Origin: Rhodobacter sp.
GTDB taxonomy: Bacteria; Pseudomonadota; Alphaproteobacteria; Rhodobacterales; Rhodobacteraceae
Direction of reading: 5' to 3'
Assembly: GCA_027482795.1 (NCBI GenBank)
Contig: JAIXVS010000052.1
Location: 1-5,816, forward strand
Length of the DNA stretch: 5,816 nucleotides
The notes beneath the pieces were generated by a model. The model worked only from the letters and a program-made list of their open reading frames with translations, made no database searches and was not told where the DNA came from. Position 1 is the stretch's first letter; the number at the start of each line of letters is the position of its first letter. Position numbers and translations under genes: made by a program. Below, piece by piece: positions 1-4,922 of this stretch.

Positions 1-66
1 CAGAATAATTAAGATCAGCAGCGTTGGGATGGCAATCATCACCCGCTTAAAGATAAAGGTCAGCAT
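1..66 (-). CDS. oppB: Oligopeptide ABC transporter permease OppB, N-terminal fragment (cut by window edge)
   Basis: Only the first 22 codons are inside the window and the gene runs off the left edge. They begin MLTFIFKRVMIAIPTLL and continue with a hydrophobic Leu/Ile stretch. A short basic start, a K/R-R pair, then AIPTLL opening transmembrane helix 1 is the usual N-terminus of OppB/DppB-type permeases (binding-protein-dependent transport inner-membrane family). In this family OppB pairs with OppC to form the peptide channel in the inner membrane, powered by OppD and OppF. The gene lies 63 bases downstream of oppA on the same strand, which strongly supports the call. The start is an ATG preceded by a G-rich stretch (five G at 73-77 on the minus strand), a modest ribosome-binding site. 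OppB rather than DppB is chosen because of the oppA neighbour. Confidence 0.8.
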   Translation of the reverse strand, partial: MLTFIFKRVMIAIPTLLILIIL

Positions 67-87
67 CGCCTGCCCCCAATAAAATGC

Positions 88-119
88 GCCAAGGCCATCC
101 CCGCAGGGCTGGCCTTGGC
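88..119 (-). promoter_or_regulatory. Intergenic hairpin between oppA and oppB
   Basis: GCCAAGGCCA (88-97) and TGGCCTTGGC (110-119) form a perfect 10-bp inverted repeat with a 12-base loop, which itself contains CCC/GGG. It starts 10 bases after the oppA stop codon. On the transcribed (minus) strand it is followed only by GCATTTTATT, a broken T tract, so it is a weak terminator at best. In known binding-protein operons such hairpins protect the upstream mRNA or let only part of transcription continue, giving more binding protein than permease. That role is inferred here. Confidence 0.65.
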
Positions 120-129
120 AAGGGGTTGG

Positions 130-1749
130 TTACTGCTTCACGCGATACAGGTCTTTGGCGTACCAAGACTGCATCACGTTGTTTTCAGGCAGGCCTTTGA
201 TGTCGGGCTTGATCATGTCCACTTTGGCATAGTGGTAGATCGGGATCATCGGCATATCGGCCGCCAGCAAACCCTCGGCGGCGGTGTAGTTCGGGTTTGG
301 ATCGTCCATCGTTTTTGCGTCTTTCAGCAGCGTGTCATATTCGGCGTTGCTGTATTTGCCATTGTTGTTGCCCGAATAGGACGCAAACAAATCAAGGAAG
401 GTGGAGGCTTCGTTATAATCGGCGCACCACGCATAGCGGGCCATTTCAAAATCGCCCGCCGTCATCTTGTCGGTGTGCACTTTCCATTCGTAATTGTTGG
501 GGGTCAACTCGACGCCCAGCTTTTGTTTCCACAACTGCTGCACGGCCACGGCGATTTTTTGGTGCGCTTCGGACGTGTTATAGTTCAGCGTGATTTTCAG
601 TGGATTATCGGGGCCATAGCCCGCTTCGGCCAGCAGGGCGACGGCCTTTTCGTCACGCTCGGCCTGTGTCCAATTGGAATAATCGATCTCGGGCATGACA
701 AAGCCGTTCATCGCCCAATGTGTCCAGTTATAGGCAGGCTTTTGGCCACCTTGCAGAATGTTGTCCACGATAATGTCGCGGTCCAGCGCATAGGACAGCG
801 CCTTGCGCACACGCACATCTTTCAGCGCCTCGTTGCCCTTACCTTCGGCAAGGTTAAAGATATAGGTGTAAGAACAGGAATAGGGCGTAGAAACAGCCTC
901 GTCAGGGAATTCTTGGCTTAGGCGCGGATACTGCCCTGCGGGCACCGTGGTGCGATCCAATTCGCCCGCTTGATAGCGCGTCAGGGCGGCGTTTTCATCA
1001 TTCACAGTCAAGGCGTTGATCGGCGACATAATCACATTGGCCGCGTCCCAATAGGTTGGGGATTTTTCCATCACAACCTTTTCGCCAACGATGTGCTCTT
1101 TCAGCAGATACGCGCCATTGCCGACCAGATTTTCAGGTTTCGTCCAATCTGCGCCCTTGGCGTCGATCGTGGCTTTATGAGCGGGGAATGTCGACGAATG
1201 GGTCAGCATTTTGGGGAAATAGGGCAGCGGGGCCAGAATTTTGACCTCTAGCGTGTAATCATCAATCGCTGTCACGCCCAAGTCGGTCACTGGCTTTTCG
1301 CCTGCGATAATCTCGGCGGCATTCACCACCTGCATCAATTCCATATACCAAGCGTATTCCGACGCGGTCGCAGGGTCGGCCAAACGCTGCCATGCGTAAA
1401 CGTAATCGCCCGCCACAACGGGATCGCCGTTCGACCATTTGGATTCTGGGCGCAGCTTGAACGTGTAGGTGGTTTTGTCATCCGACAACGTATATTCAAG
1501 CGCGCCAGCAGGCACGAGGCTGCCATTGGTGTCTTCGGTATAAAGCCCTTCGAACAGCGATTTGATCACATCGCTATCTTCCACAGACGAAGCGATTTGC
1601 GGATCAAGCGATTTGACCGCATCCAGCATCCAATAGGAATAGGTTTGGTTTTCGGCCAGCTCTTCGCCCGTTTTGGGGTGCGGCGCGGCAATGGCTGCAC
1701 CCGCCAAAGACAGTGACAAAATGGTAGACAGCAAAAGATGTTTCTTCAT
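130..1749 (-). CDS. oppA: Periplasmic oligopeptide-binding protein OppA
   Basis: This 539-residue protein is the peptide receptor of an oligopeptide ABC importer (SBP_bac_5 family), of the usual length for E. coli OppA/MppA. Residues 1-21 are a Sec signal peptide (MKK, hydrophobic core, AIA before cleavage) with no lipobox cysteine, so the mature protein should be free in the periplasm. Family landmarks in order are SLDP near 47-50, SLFEGLY at 64-70, FKLRPESKWSNGDPV at 97-111 with YAWQR after it, DLGVTAIDDYTLEV at 156-169, NGAY at 211-214, SPTYW at 230-234, DVRVRKAL at 311-318, and WCADYNE at 441-447. Asp444 matches the aspartate that in enteric OppA contacts the peptide amino terminus. Cys292 and Cys442 match the enteric disulphide pair; both points are recalled from the family, not aligned here. 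The ATG at 1749 is chosen because GGAGGT lies 5 bases upstream (1754-1759) and it begins the signal peptide; an in-frame GTG at 1809 would place that ribosome site inside the gene. It is the first gene of the operon and oppB follows. An MppA-like murein-peptide receptor is the main alternative. Confidence 0.93.
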   Translation of the reverse strand: MKKHLLLSTILSLSLAGAAIAAPHPKTGEELAENQTYSYWMLDAVKSLDPQIASSVEDSDVIKSLFEGLYTEDTNGSLVPAGALEYTLSDDKTTYTFKLRPESKWSNGDPVVAGDYVYAWQRLADPATASEYAWYMELMQVVNAAEIIAGEKPVTDLGVTAIDDYTLEVKILAPLPYFPKMLTHSSTFPAHKATIDAKGADWTKPENLVGNGAYLLKEHIVGEKVVMEKSPTYWDAANVIMSPINALTVNDENAALTRYQAGELDRTTVPAGQYPRLSQEFPDEAVSTPYSCSYTYIFNLAEGKGNEALKDVRVRKALSYALDRDIIVDNILQGGQKPAYNWTHWAMNGFVMPEIDYSNWTQAERDEKAVALLAEAGYGPDNPLKITLNYNTSEAHQKIAVAVQQLWKQKLGVELTPNNYEWKVHTDKMTAGDFEMARYAWCADYNEASTFLDLFASYSGNNNGKYSNAEYDTLLKDAKTMDDPNPNYTAAEGLLAADMPMIPIYHYAKVDMIKPDIKGLPENNVMQSWYAKDLYRVKQ

Positions 1750-1753
1750 TGTA

Positions 1754-1759
1754 ACCTCC
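1754..1759 (-). promoter_or_regulatory. Ribosome-binding site of oppA
   Basis: GGAGGT on the minus strand is a near-consensus Shine-Dalgarno sequence with only 4 bases between its last base (1754) and the ATG at 1749, or 5 counted from the GGAGG core. It decides the start of oppA in favour of 1749 over the upstream in-frame GTG at 1809, and suggests strong translation as expected for an abundant binding protein. Confidence 0.8.
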
Positions 1760-1795
1760 ATGTTTAATGCGCTGTTTCCGCGCGTTATTTTGGCA

Positions 1796-1823
1796 AGCAT
1801 AAGCGCCACTTTGCCATCTGCAA
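1796..1823 (-). promoter_or_regulatory. Candidate oppA promoter (-35 TTGCAG, -10 TATGCT)
   Basis: On the minus strand TTGCAG (1818-1823) is followed after 16 bases by TATGCT (1796-1801). The -10 matches TATAAT at four of six bases including the key first A and last T; the -35 keeps only TTG. Transcription would begin near 1789, giving a leader of about 40 bases before oppA. The 8-bp dyad at 1834-1857 would lie just upstream. The call rests on consensus matching by eye. Confidence 0.35.
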
Positions 1824-1833
1824 GGTATTTTGC

Positions 1834-1857
1834 CGCGCGAACTGCTACTTTCGCGCG
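1834..1857. repeat. Perfect 8-bp inverted repeat, possible operator
   Basis: CGCGCGAA (1834-1841) and TTCGCGCG (1850-1857) are exact reverse complements separated by the 8 bases CTGCTACT. The half-site centres are 16 bases apart, a spacing that would suit a dimeric regulator. It lies about 10 bases upstream of the candidate oppA -35, and is not followed by a T tract on either strand, so it is unlikely to be a terminator. GC-rich 8-mers can pair by chance, and no regulator is identified. Confidence 0.45.
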
Positions 1858-1896
1858 TCAAACAGCCAAGGTGACGTAAGGGAACTTAGGCAGACT

Positions 1897-1966
1897 ATGC
1901 CCGAAACTGGCCAGCAAGTTTGGGCCCATGCAATTTAACCTTGACTATTGATACATACCCGAAACT
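1897..1966. repeat. Direct repeat ATRCCCGAAACT, two copies 58 bases apart
   Basis: ATGCCCGAAACT (1897-1908) and ATACCCGAAACT (1955-1966) agree at 11 of 12 bases, and GACTAT occurs shortly before each (1893-1898 and 1943-1948). The second copy ends at the start of the candidate -10 element of the ATPase gene. The first copy also forms an imperfect dyad with AGTTTGGG (1917-1924), with one unpaired G. The position suggests regulator sites, but no binding protein is recognised. Confidence 0.4.
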
Positions 1967-1971
1967 ATGAT
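1941..1971 (+). promoter_or_regulatory. Weak promoter candidate for the sugar ABC ATPase gene
   Basis: TTGACT (1941-1946) matches the -35 consensus at four to five positions, and TATGAT (1966-1971) matches TATAAT at five of six. The spacer of 19 bases is longer than the usual 16-18, so the pair may not be a simple housekeeping promoter or may need an activator. Transcription would begin near 1978, leaving a leader of about 18 bases that contains the ribosome site. Confidence 0.3.
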
Positions 1972-1982
1972 GCTATCTACGC

Positions 1983-1990
1983 AAGGGAGG
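1983..1990 (+). promoter_or_regulatory. Ribosome-binding site of the sugar ABC ATPase gene
   Basis: AAGGGAGG ends 5 bases before the ATG at 1996. It settles the start there, rather than at an in-frame TTG at 1948 that would add 16 residues not typical of the family. Confidence 0.75.
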
Positions 1991-1995
1991 CGAAA

Positions 1996-3063
1996 ATGGC
2001 AGGAATTGGTCTGGACGGCGTGTCAAAAAAGTTTGGTGCGGTCGAGGTGATCCGCGCAGTAAGCTTGGATATTCAAGAGGGCGAGTTTGTGGTGTTTCTG
2101 GGGCCCTCTGGGTCGGGTAAGACCACGCTTTTGCGCATGATTGCAGGGTTGGAAAGCATTGATGATGGCGCGCTGACCATTGGCGGGGTGCGGTCTGAAC
2201 ATTTGCCACCAGGGCAGCGCAATCTGGCAATGGTGTTTCAAAACTATGCGCTATACCCGCATATGACGGTTGCGGAAAACATGGCGTTTGGGCTGCACAA
2301 TATTGGCCTTGGTCAAGACCTCATCAACACACGGGTCGCGCACGCCGCCAAGATGCTGGAAATGGAGGCGCTGCTGGCGCGCCGCCCTGCCGAGTTGTCG
2401 GGTGGGCAGCGCCAACGCGTAGCAATTGGGCGCGCGATTGTCAAAGAACCCAAGGCCTTTTTGTTTGACGAACCCCTGTCGAACCTTGACGCTGGCCTGC
2501 GCGTGCGCACGCGCGTTGAACTGGCCGAATTGCACCAACGGCTGGGCACCACGATGATTTACGTCACCCACGATCAAACCGAAGCGATGACTTTGGCCAA
2601 CCGAATTGTGGTTTTGAACAATTGCAAAATTGAACAGGTCGGCACCCCGATGGAGGTGTACACCCGCCCTGTTTCGCGTTTTGTGGCGGGCTTTATCGGA
2701 TCGCCAGCGATGAATTTCCTGCCTGTGGCCCTGACAGGTGCAGGGGATAAGCCCACCGCAAAACTGAGTGATGGCACGGTGCTGCCGCTGCCCTCTGCCC
2801 CCAAAGGCGATGGCCCGTGGGAGCTGGGCATTCGTCCCGAAGCACTGACGATTGTGGCGCAGGGCGGCACGGCAAGCGCCACCGCATCGGTGGTAGAGCG
2901 TTTGGGCGACCGCACGTTGGTCTATGCGAAAATGGCCGATGGAACCCAGATCATCGCCCAAGACAGCGGCAAAAGCACCGTTCAGGCGGGGCAGAAGGTG
3001 GAACTGAGCTTTGACACAACCGCCCTGCATATGTTTGACGGGCAAGGCCGCGCCGCGCTGTAA
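1996..3063 (+). CDS. MalK/UgpC-type sugar ABC transporter ATP-binding protein
   Basis: This 355-residue cytoplasmic ATPase belongs to the CUT1 carbohydrate importers; a homodimer would power the two permeases. All nucleotide-site motifs are intact: Walker A GPSGSGKTT (36-44), Q-loop Gln82 in VFQNYALYPHMTV, signature LSGGQ (134-138), Walker B FLFDE with catalytic Glu159, D-loop SNLD (162-165), and switch His192 in THDQTEA. The C-terminal part (about 235-350) is the OB/TOBE regulatory domain of MalK/UgpC proteins, with FIGSPAMNFLPV at 233-244, GIRPE at 278-282 and the typical HMFDGQG end. Length is normal (about 350-370). The ATG at 1996 is chosen for its AAGGGAGG ribosome site and because the protein then starts MAGIGLDGVSKKFG, a normal family start. 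It is divergent from oppA and convergent with the sugar permease operon. The TOBE domain excludes it from the Opp system, whose ATPases are OppD and OppF. Alternative symbols are ugpC, msmK or aglK; the substrate is unknown. A separate promoter would allow it to serve other CUT1 systems too. Confidence 0.95.
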   Translation: MAGIGLDGVSKKFGAVEVIRAVSLDIQEGEFVVFLGPSGSGKTTLLRMIAGLESIDDGALTIGGVRSEHLPPGQRNLAMVFQNYALYPHMTVAENMAFGLHNIGLGQDLINTRVAHAAKMLEMEALLARRPAELSGGQRQRVAIGRAIVKEPKAFLFDEPLSNLDAGLRVRTRVELAELHQRLGTTMIYVTHDQTEAMTLANRIVVLNNCKIEQVGTPMEVYTRPVSRFVAGFIGSPAMNFLPVALTGAGDKPTAKLSDGTVLPLPSAPKGDGPWELGIRPEALTIVAQGGTASATASVVERLGDRTLVYAKMADGTQIIAQDSGKSTVQAGQKVELSFDTTALHMFDGQGRAAL

Positions 3064-3073
3064 GGCATGAAAA

Positions 3074-3102
3074 AAAGCGGCGCTGATACACAGCGCCGCT
3101 TT
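3074..3102. terminator. Bidirectional intrinsic terminator between convergent genes
   Basis: AGCGGCGCTG (3076-3085) and CAGCGCCGCT (3091-3100) pair perfectly around the loop ATACA, and two A-T pairs extend the stem to 12 bp (3074-3102). On plus the stem runs into TTTGCTTTT, ending the ATPase transcript 10 bases after its stop codon. On minus it runs into seven T (complement of 3070-3076), ending the permease operon. Its place in the 71-base gap between two convergent stop codons fits a shared terminator. Confidence 0.92.
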
Positions 3103-3134
3103 GCTTTTCGTATCGTCGATCAGATCAAACTGCC

Positions 3135-3980
3135 TTAACCCTTGATCCCAGCCGATAGGGTAATCGCCTCGGTCACTTTGCGTTGGAACAAAAGGTACGC
3201 CAGCGCAACGGGCAGCCCCGCCAGCACTGCCGCCGCCAACTCGCGCGCGTAATACACCCCGAACGCATCGTTCACTTGGGTTATGCCCACGGTGATGGTC
3301 ATCATCTCGGTGCGGGTAACGGACAAGAACGGCCACAAAAAGGCGTTCCATGTCCAGATAAAGGTGACAATCGCCAAGGCCGTTGTCACGCCCCAATTCA
3401 TGGGCAAATAGACCTTGGACAAAATCCGAAATTCGCCCGCATTGTCCATCACCGCCGCCTCGCGGAAATCGCGCGGGACTTGGTCGAAAAACTGTTTGTA
3501 GACGATGATGATCACGGGATGGATCAGTTGCGGCAGCATAATGCCCGCCCATGTGTTCAACAGGTTCAGCTGCGCCACCAGCACGAAGTGGTTGATAATA
3601 AGCGCCTGCGTGGGCACCATAAAGCTGGCCAAAATCACCCACCACAGCAGCTTGCGCCCTGGAAATGACAGTTGCGACAGCGCATAGCCACACAGCATGG
3701 ATGAGGTGATTGTAATCACTGTCACCCCCACAGCGACGACCACCGAATTGATATACCAATTGCCAATTTGCGTGGCGGTTAGGGCGTGGATGTAGTGCTG
3801 AAACGTCAGCGTTTCTGGCCACAGCGCGATATAGGGGCGCACCACCTCATCCTCGGGTTTAAGTGACGAGATGACCCCCCAATACAGCGGAAAGGCCCAG
3901 ATAATCGCCAAAACCACGGTCAGGGCCGTAATGGCCCCACCCCAGAAATTGACCCGCCGCAGTGATTGTGCCGACACCAT
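3135..3980 (-). CDS. CUT1 sugar ABC transporter permease, MalG type
   Basis: This 281-residue inner-membrane protein is the second channel subunit of the sugar importer. About six hydrophobic segments are visible, near 14-36, 77-100, 110-135, 145-162, 197-218 and 248-266. WAFPLYWGVISSLKP at 28-42 is the hallmark N-terminus of MalG-type permeases. The EAA coupling loop, which docks on the ATPase, starts at Glu174 (EAAVMDNAGEF) and ends in YLP at 191-193; Asn180 stands where the family usually has glycine. The C-terminus VTEAITLSAGIKG is the classic MalG ending (TxGxxKG). The gene starts one base inside the stop codon of the preceding permease gene (TAATG at 3978-3982), so translation is probably coupled. 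A six-G run at 3989-3994 is the likely ribosome site, 8 bases upstream. It is the last gene of the operon, followed by the shared terminator. The substrate is not evident. Confidence 0.93.
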   Translation of the reverse strand: MVSAQSLRRVNFWGGAITALTVVLAIIWAFPLYWGVISSLKPEDEVVRPYIALWPETLTFQHYIHALTATQIGNWYINSVVVAVGVTVITITSSMLCGYALSQLSFPGRKLLWWVILASFMVPTQALIINHFVLVAQLNLLNTWAGIMLPQLIHPVIIIVYKQFFDQVPRDFREAAVMDNAGEFRILSKVYLPMNWGVTTALAIVTFIWTWNAFLWPFLSVTRTEMMTITVGITQVNDAFGVYYARELAAAVLAGLPVALAYLLFQRKVTEAITLSAGIKG

Positions 3981-4861
3981 TATCGCCGCCCCCCAGATAG
4001 CCGCAAAAGTTGAAACTGCAAAACCGACACGGCAACAACCAATATAAACAAGGTCACCGCAACAGCAGCAGCGCGCCCGCCCTGATCTTGTTGAAACGCG
4101 CGTTGAAAGACGTAATAGACCAGCACCATATTGTCGTTTGGCCGCCCACCTTGGGAAAATAAATAGACCTGATCAAAGATTTTCAGCTGGGAAATCAATT
4201 GGATGGTGAACACCAGCGAAGTGATCGGATACAAAAGCGGCCATGTGATTTTGCGAAACACGGTCCAGCGGCTGGCATTATCCAGCGCCGCCGCTTCGTA
4301 TATTTCCGCAGGAATGGCGCGCAGGCCCGCCAAAAACAGCAGTATTGAAAAGCCCGCCGTCCACCAAATGGTGACAACCGCCATAGCAGGCATGAACCAA
4401 TCGCGCGTTTTGGTGATGGGCACGCGGGCCACGCCCAGCCAATCCAGAATATGCATCGAAATGCCAAACTGAAAATTCAGCACCCAATCCCAAATCAGGT
4501 ACACCACCGAAACGGGCAGAATATAGGGCAAAAAGAACAGCGCCAGCACGGCTGCTTGCGCGCGCCCTTTCAGGCGTGACACGCCCAGCGCGATCAGCAA
4601 GGCCACCACCGTTCCGGGCAGCACTGTCAGCAGCACGAAATAGGCGGTGTTCCATGCAGCCGTGCGAAAGCGCGGGTCGCCATCAAGGCGGGCATAGTTA
4701 TCCACGCCCACAAAATTGCCATCCCCAATCAGCGGGGCATCGGTGAATGAAATGCCAAACATCTGCATGGTGGGCCAGATGAAGACCAACAGATAAATCG
4801 CCAAAAATGGCGCAACCAAAACGACGGCAATCAACGTATCTTTACGGCGATTTATCAGCAT
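3980..4861 (-). CDS. CUT1 sugar ABC transporter permease, MalF type
   Basis: This 293-residue inner-membrane protein is the first channel subunit and should pair with the MalG-type protein. Hydrophobic segments lie near 9-32, 70-95, 103-125, 156-180, 207-225 and 266-284. APFLAIYLLVFIWPTMQMFGISF at the start is typical of MalF/UgpA/LacF proteins, as is the length near 290; it lacks the large periplasmic loop of E. coli MalF. The EAA loop begins at Glu189 (EAAALDNASRW) and ends in ITWPLL at 205-210; Asn195 replaces the usual glycine. IFDQVYLFSQGGRPNDN at 228-244 is another family hallmark. The ATG at 4861 is chosen because eight G lie just upstream (4864-4871) and the protein then starts MLINRRKDT before helix 1. 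A GTG at 4918 would add 19 residues encoded by the intergenic hairpin. It overlaps the next permease gene by one base. Confidence 0.93.
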   Translation of the reverse strand: MLINRRKDTLIAVVLVAPFLAIYLLVFIWPTMQMFGISFTDAPLIGDGNFVGVDNYARLDGDPRFRTAAWNTAYFVLLTVLPGTVVALLIALGVSRLKGRAQAAVLALFFLPYILPVSVVYLIWDWVLNFQFGISMHILDWLGVARVPITKTRDWFMPAMAVVTIWWTAGFSILLFLAGLRAIPAEIYEAAALDNASRWTVFRKITWPLLYPITSLVFTIQLISQLKIFDQVYLFSQGGRPNDNMVLVYYVFQRAFQQDQGGRAAAVAVTLFILVVAVSVLQFQLLRLSGGRR

Positions 4862-4863
4862 GT

Positions 4864-4871
4864 CCCCCCCC
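4864..4871 (-). promoter_or_regulatory. Poly-G ribosome-binding site of the MalF-type permease gene
   Basis: Eight consecutive G on the minus strand end 2 bases before the ATG at 4861. A G run can pair with the anti-Shine-Dalgarno CCUCC through one G-U pair, and the upstream part of the run gives a workable spacing. No better ribosome site is present. The run is also a homopolymer, so its length may vary between strains. Confidence 0.55.
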
Positions 4872-4880
4872 AGATCAAAG

Positions 4881-4906
4881 GGGCCGCCCATTGCAGTGGG
4901 CGGCCC
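4881..4906 (-). promoter_or_regulatory. Intergenic hairpin between the binding-protein and MalF-type permease genes
   Basis: GGGCCGCCCA (4881-4890) and TGGGCGGCCC (4897-4906) are a perfect, very GC-rich 10-bp inverted repeat with the 6-base loop TTGCAG. It begins 16 bases after the binding-protein stop codon. On the transcribed strand it is followed by CTTTGATC, with only three T, so it should not be a strong terminator. As at the oppA/oppB junction, the likely role is to stabilise the binding-protein mRNA or to cut down read-through into the permease genes; this is inferred. Confidence 0.65.
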
Positions 4907-4922
4907 GCATGTTGGCACTGAA

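Larger units (their letters stand above)
1750..1995. promoter_or_regulatory. Divergent intergenic regulatory region between oppA and the sugar ABC ATPase gene
   Basis: These 246 bases separate the two divergent start codons and contain no credible gene; the short open frames here are extensions of the flanking genes without ribosome sites. The region must hold both start signals. It carries a candidate oppA promoter near 1796-1823, a weak candidate for the ATPase gene at 1941-1971, a perfect 8-bp dyad at 1834-1857, and a direct repeat (ATRCCCGAAACT) at 1897-1908 and 1955-1966. Short palindromes CTGGCCAG (1907-1914) and GGGCCC (1922-1927) are also present. No regulator gene lies inside the window. 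Confidence 0.6.

Noticed and set aside
88..119. The oppA/oppB hairpin as a full transcription terminator
   Set aside because: The T tract is interrupted and oppB follows at once in the same direction, as in known Opp operons, so full termination is unlikely.
115..921. 268-codon open frame on plus opposite oppA
   Set aside because: It is antisense to the clearly conserved oppA, crosses the hairpin at its start, has no family features, and its His/Val/Gly-rich composition is typical of an antisense shadow.
1750..1809. GTG at 1809 as an upstream start for oppA (20 extra residues)
   Set aside because: It would bury the signal peptide behind 20 residues and place the good GGAGGT site inside the gene; it also overlaps the candidate -10 element.
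1948..1995. TTG at 1948 as an upstream start for the ATPase gene
   Set aside because: The ATG at 1996 has a strong ribosome site 5 bases upstream and gives the normal family N-terminus; the extension overlaps the candidate promoter.
1996..3063. The ATPase as the energiser of the Opp system
   Set aside because: Opp ATPases (OppD, OppF) have a different C-terminal oligopeptide region, whereas this protein has the MalK/UgpC TOBE domain with GIRPE.
2251..3822. Long open frame of 523 codons on minus, running antisense through the ATPase gene and across the terminator into the permease gene
   Set aside because: It is out of frame with the permease and antisense to an intact ATPase, crosses a strong terminator, and shows no recognisable domain. 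Such frames are common in GC-rich codon-biased DNA.
4862..4918. GTG at 4918 as an upstream start for the MalF-type permease
   Set aside because: The 19 extra residues would be encoded by the intergenic hairpin and G run, and are unlike the short N-termini of this family.
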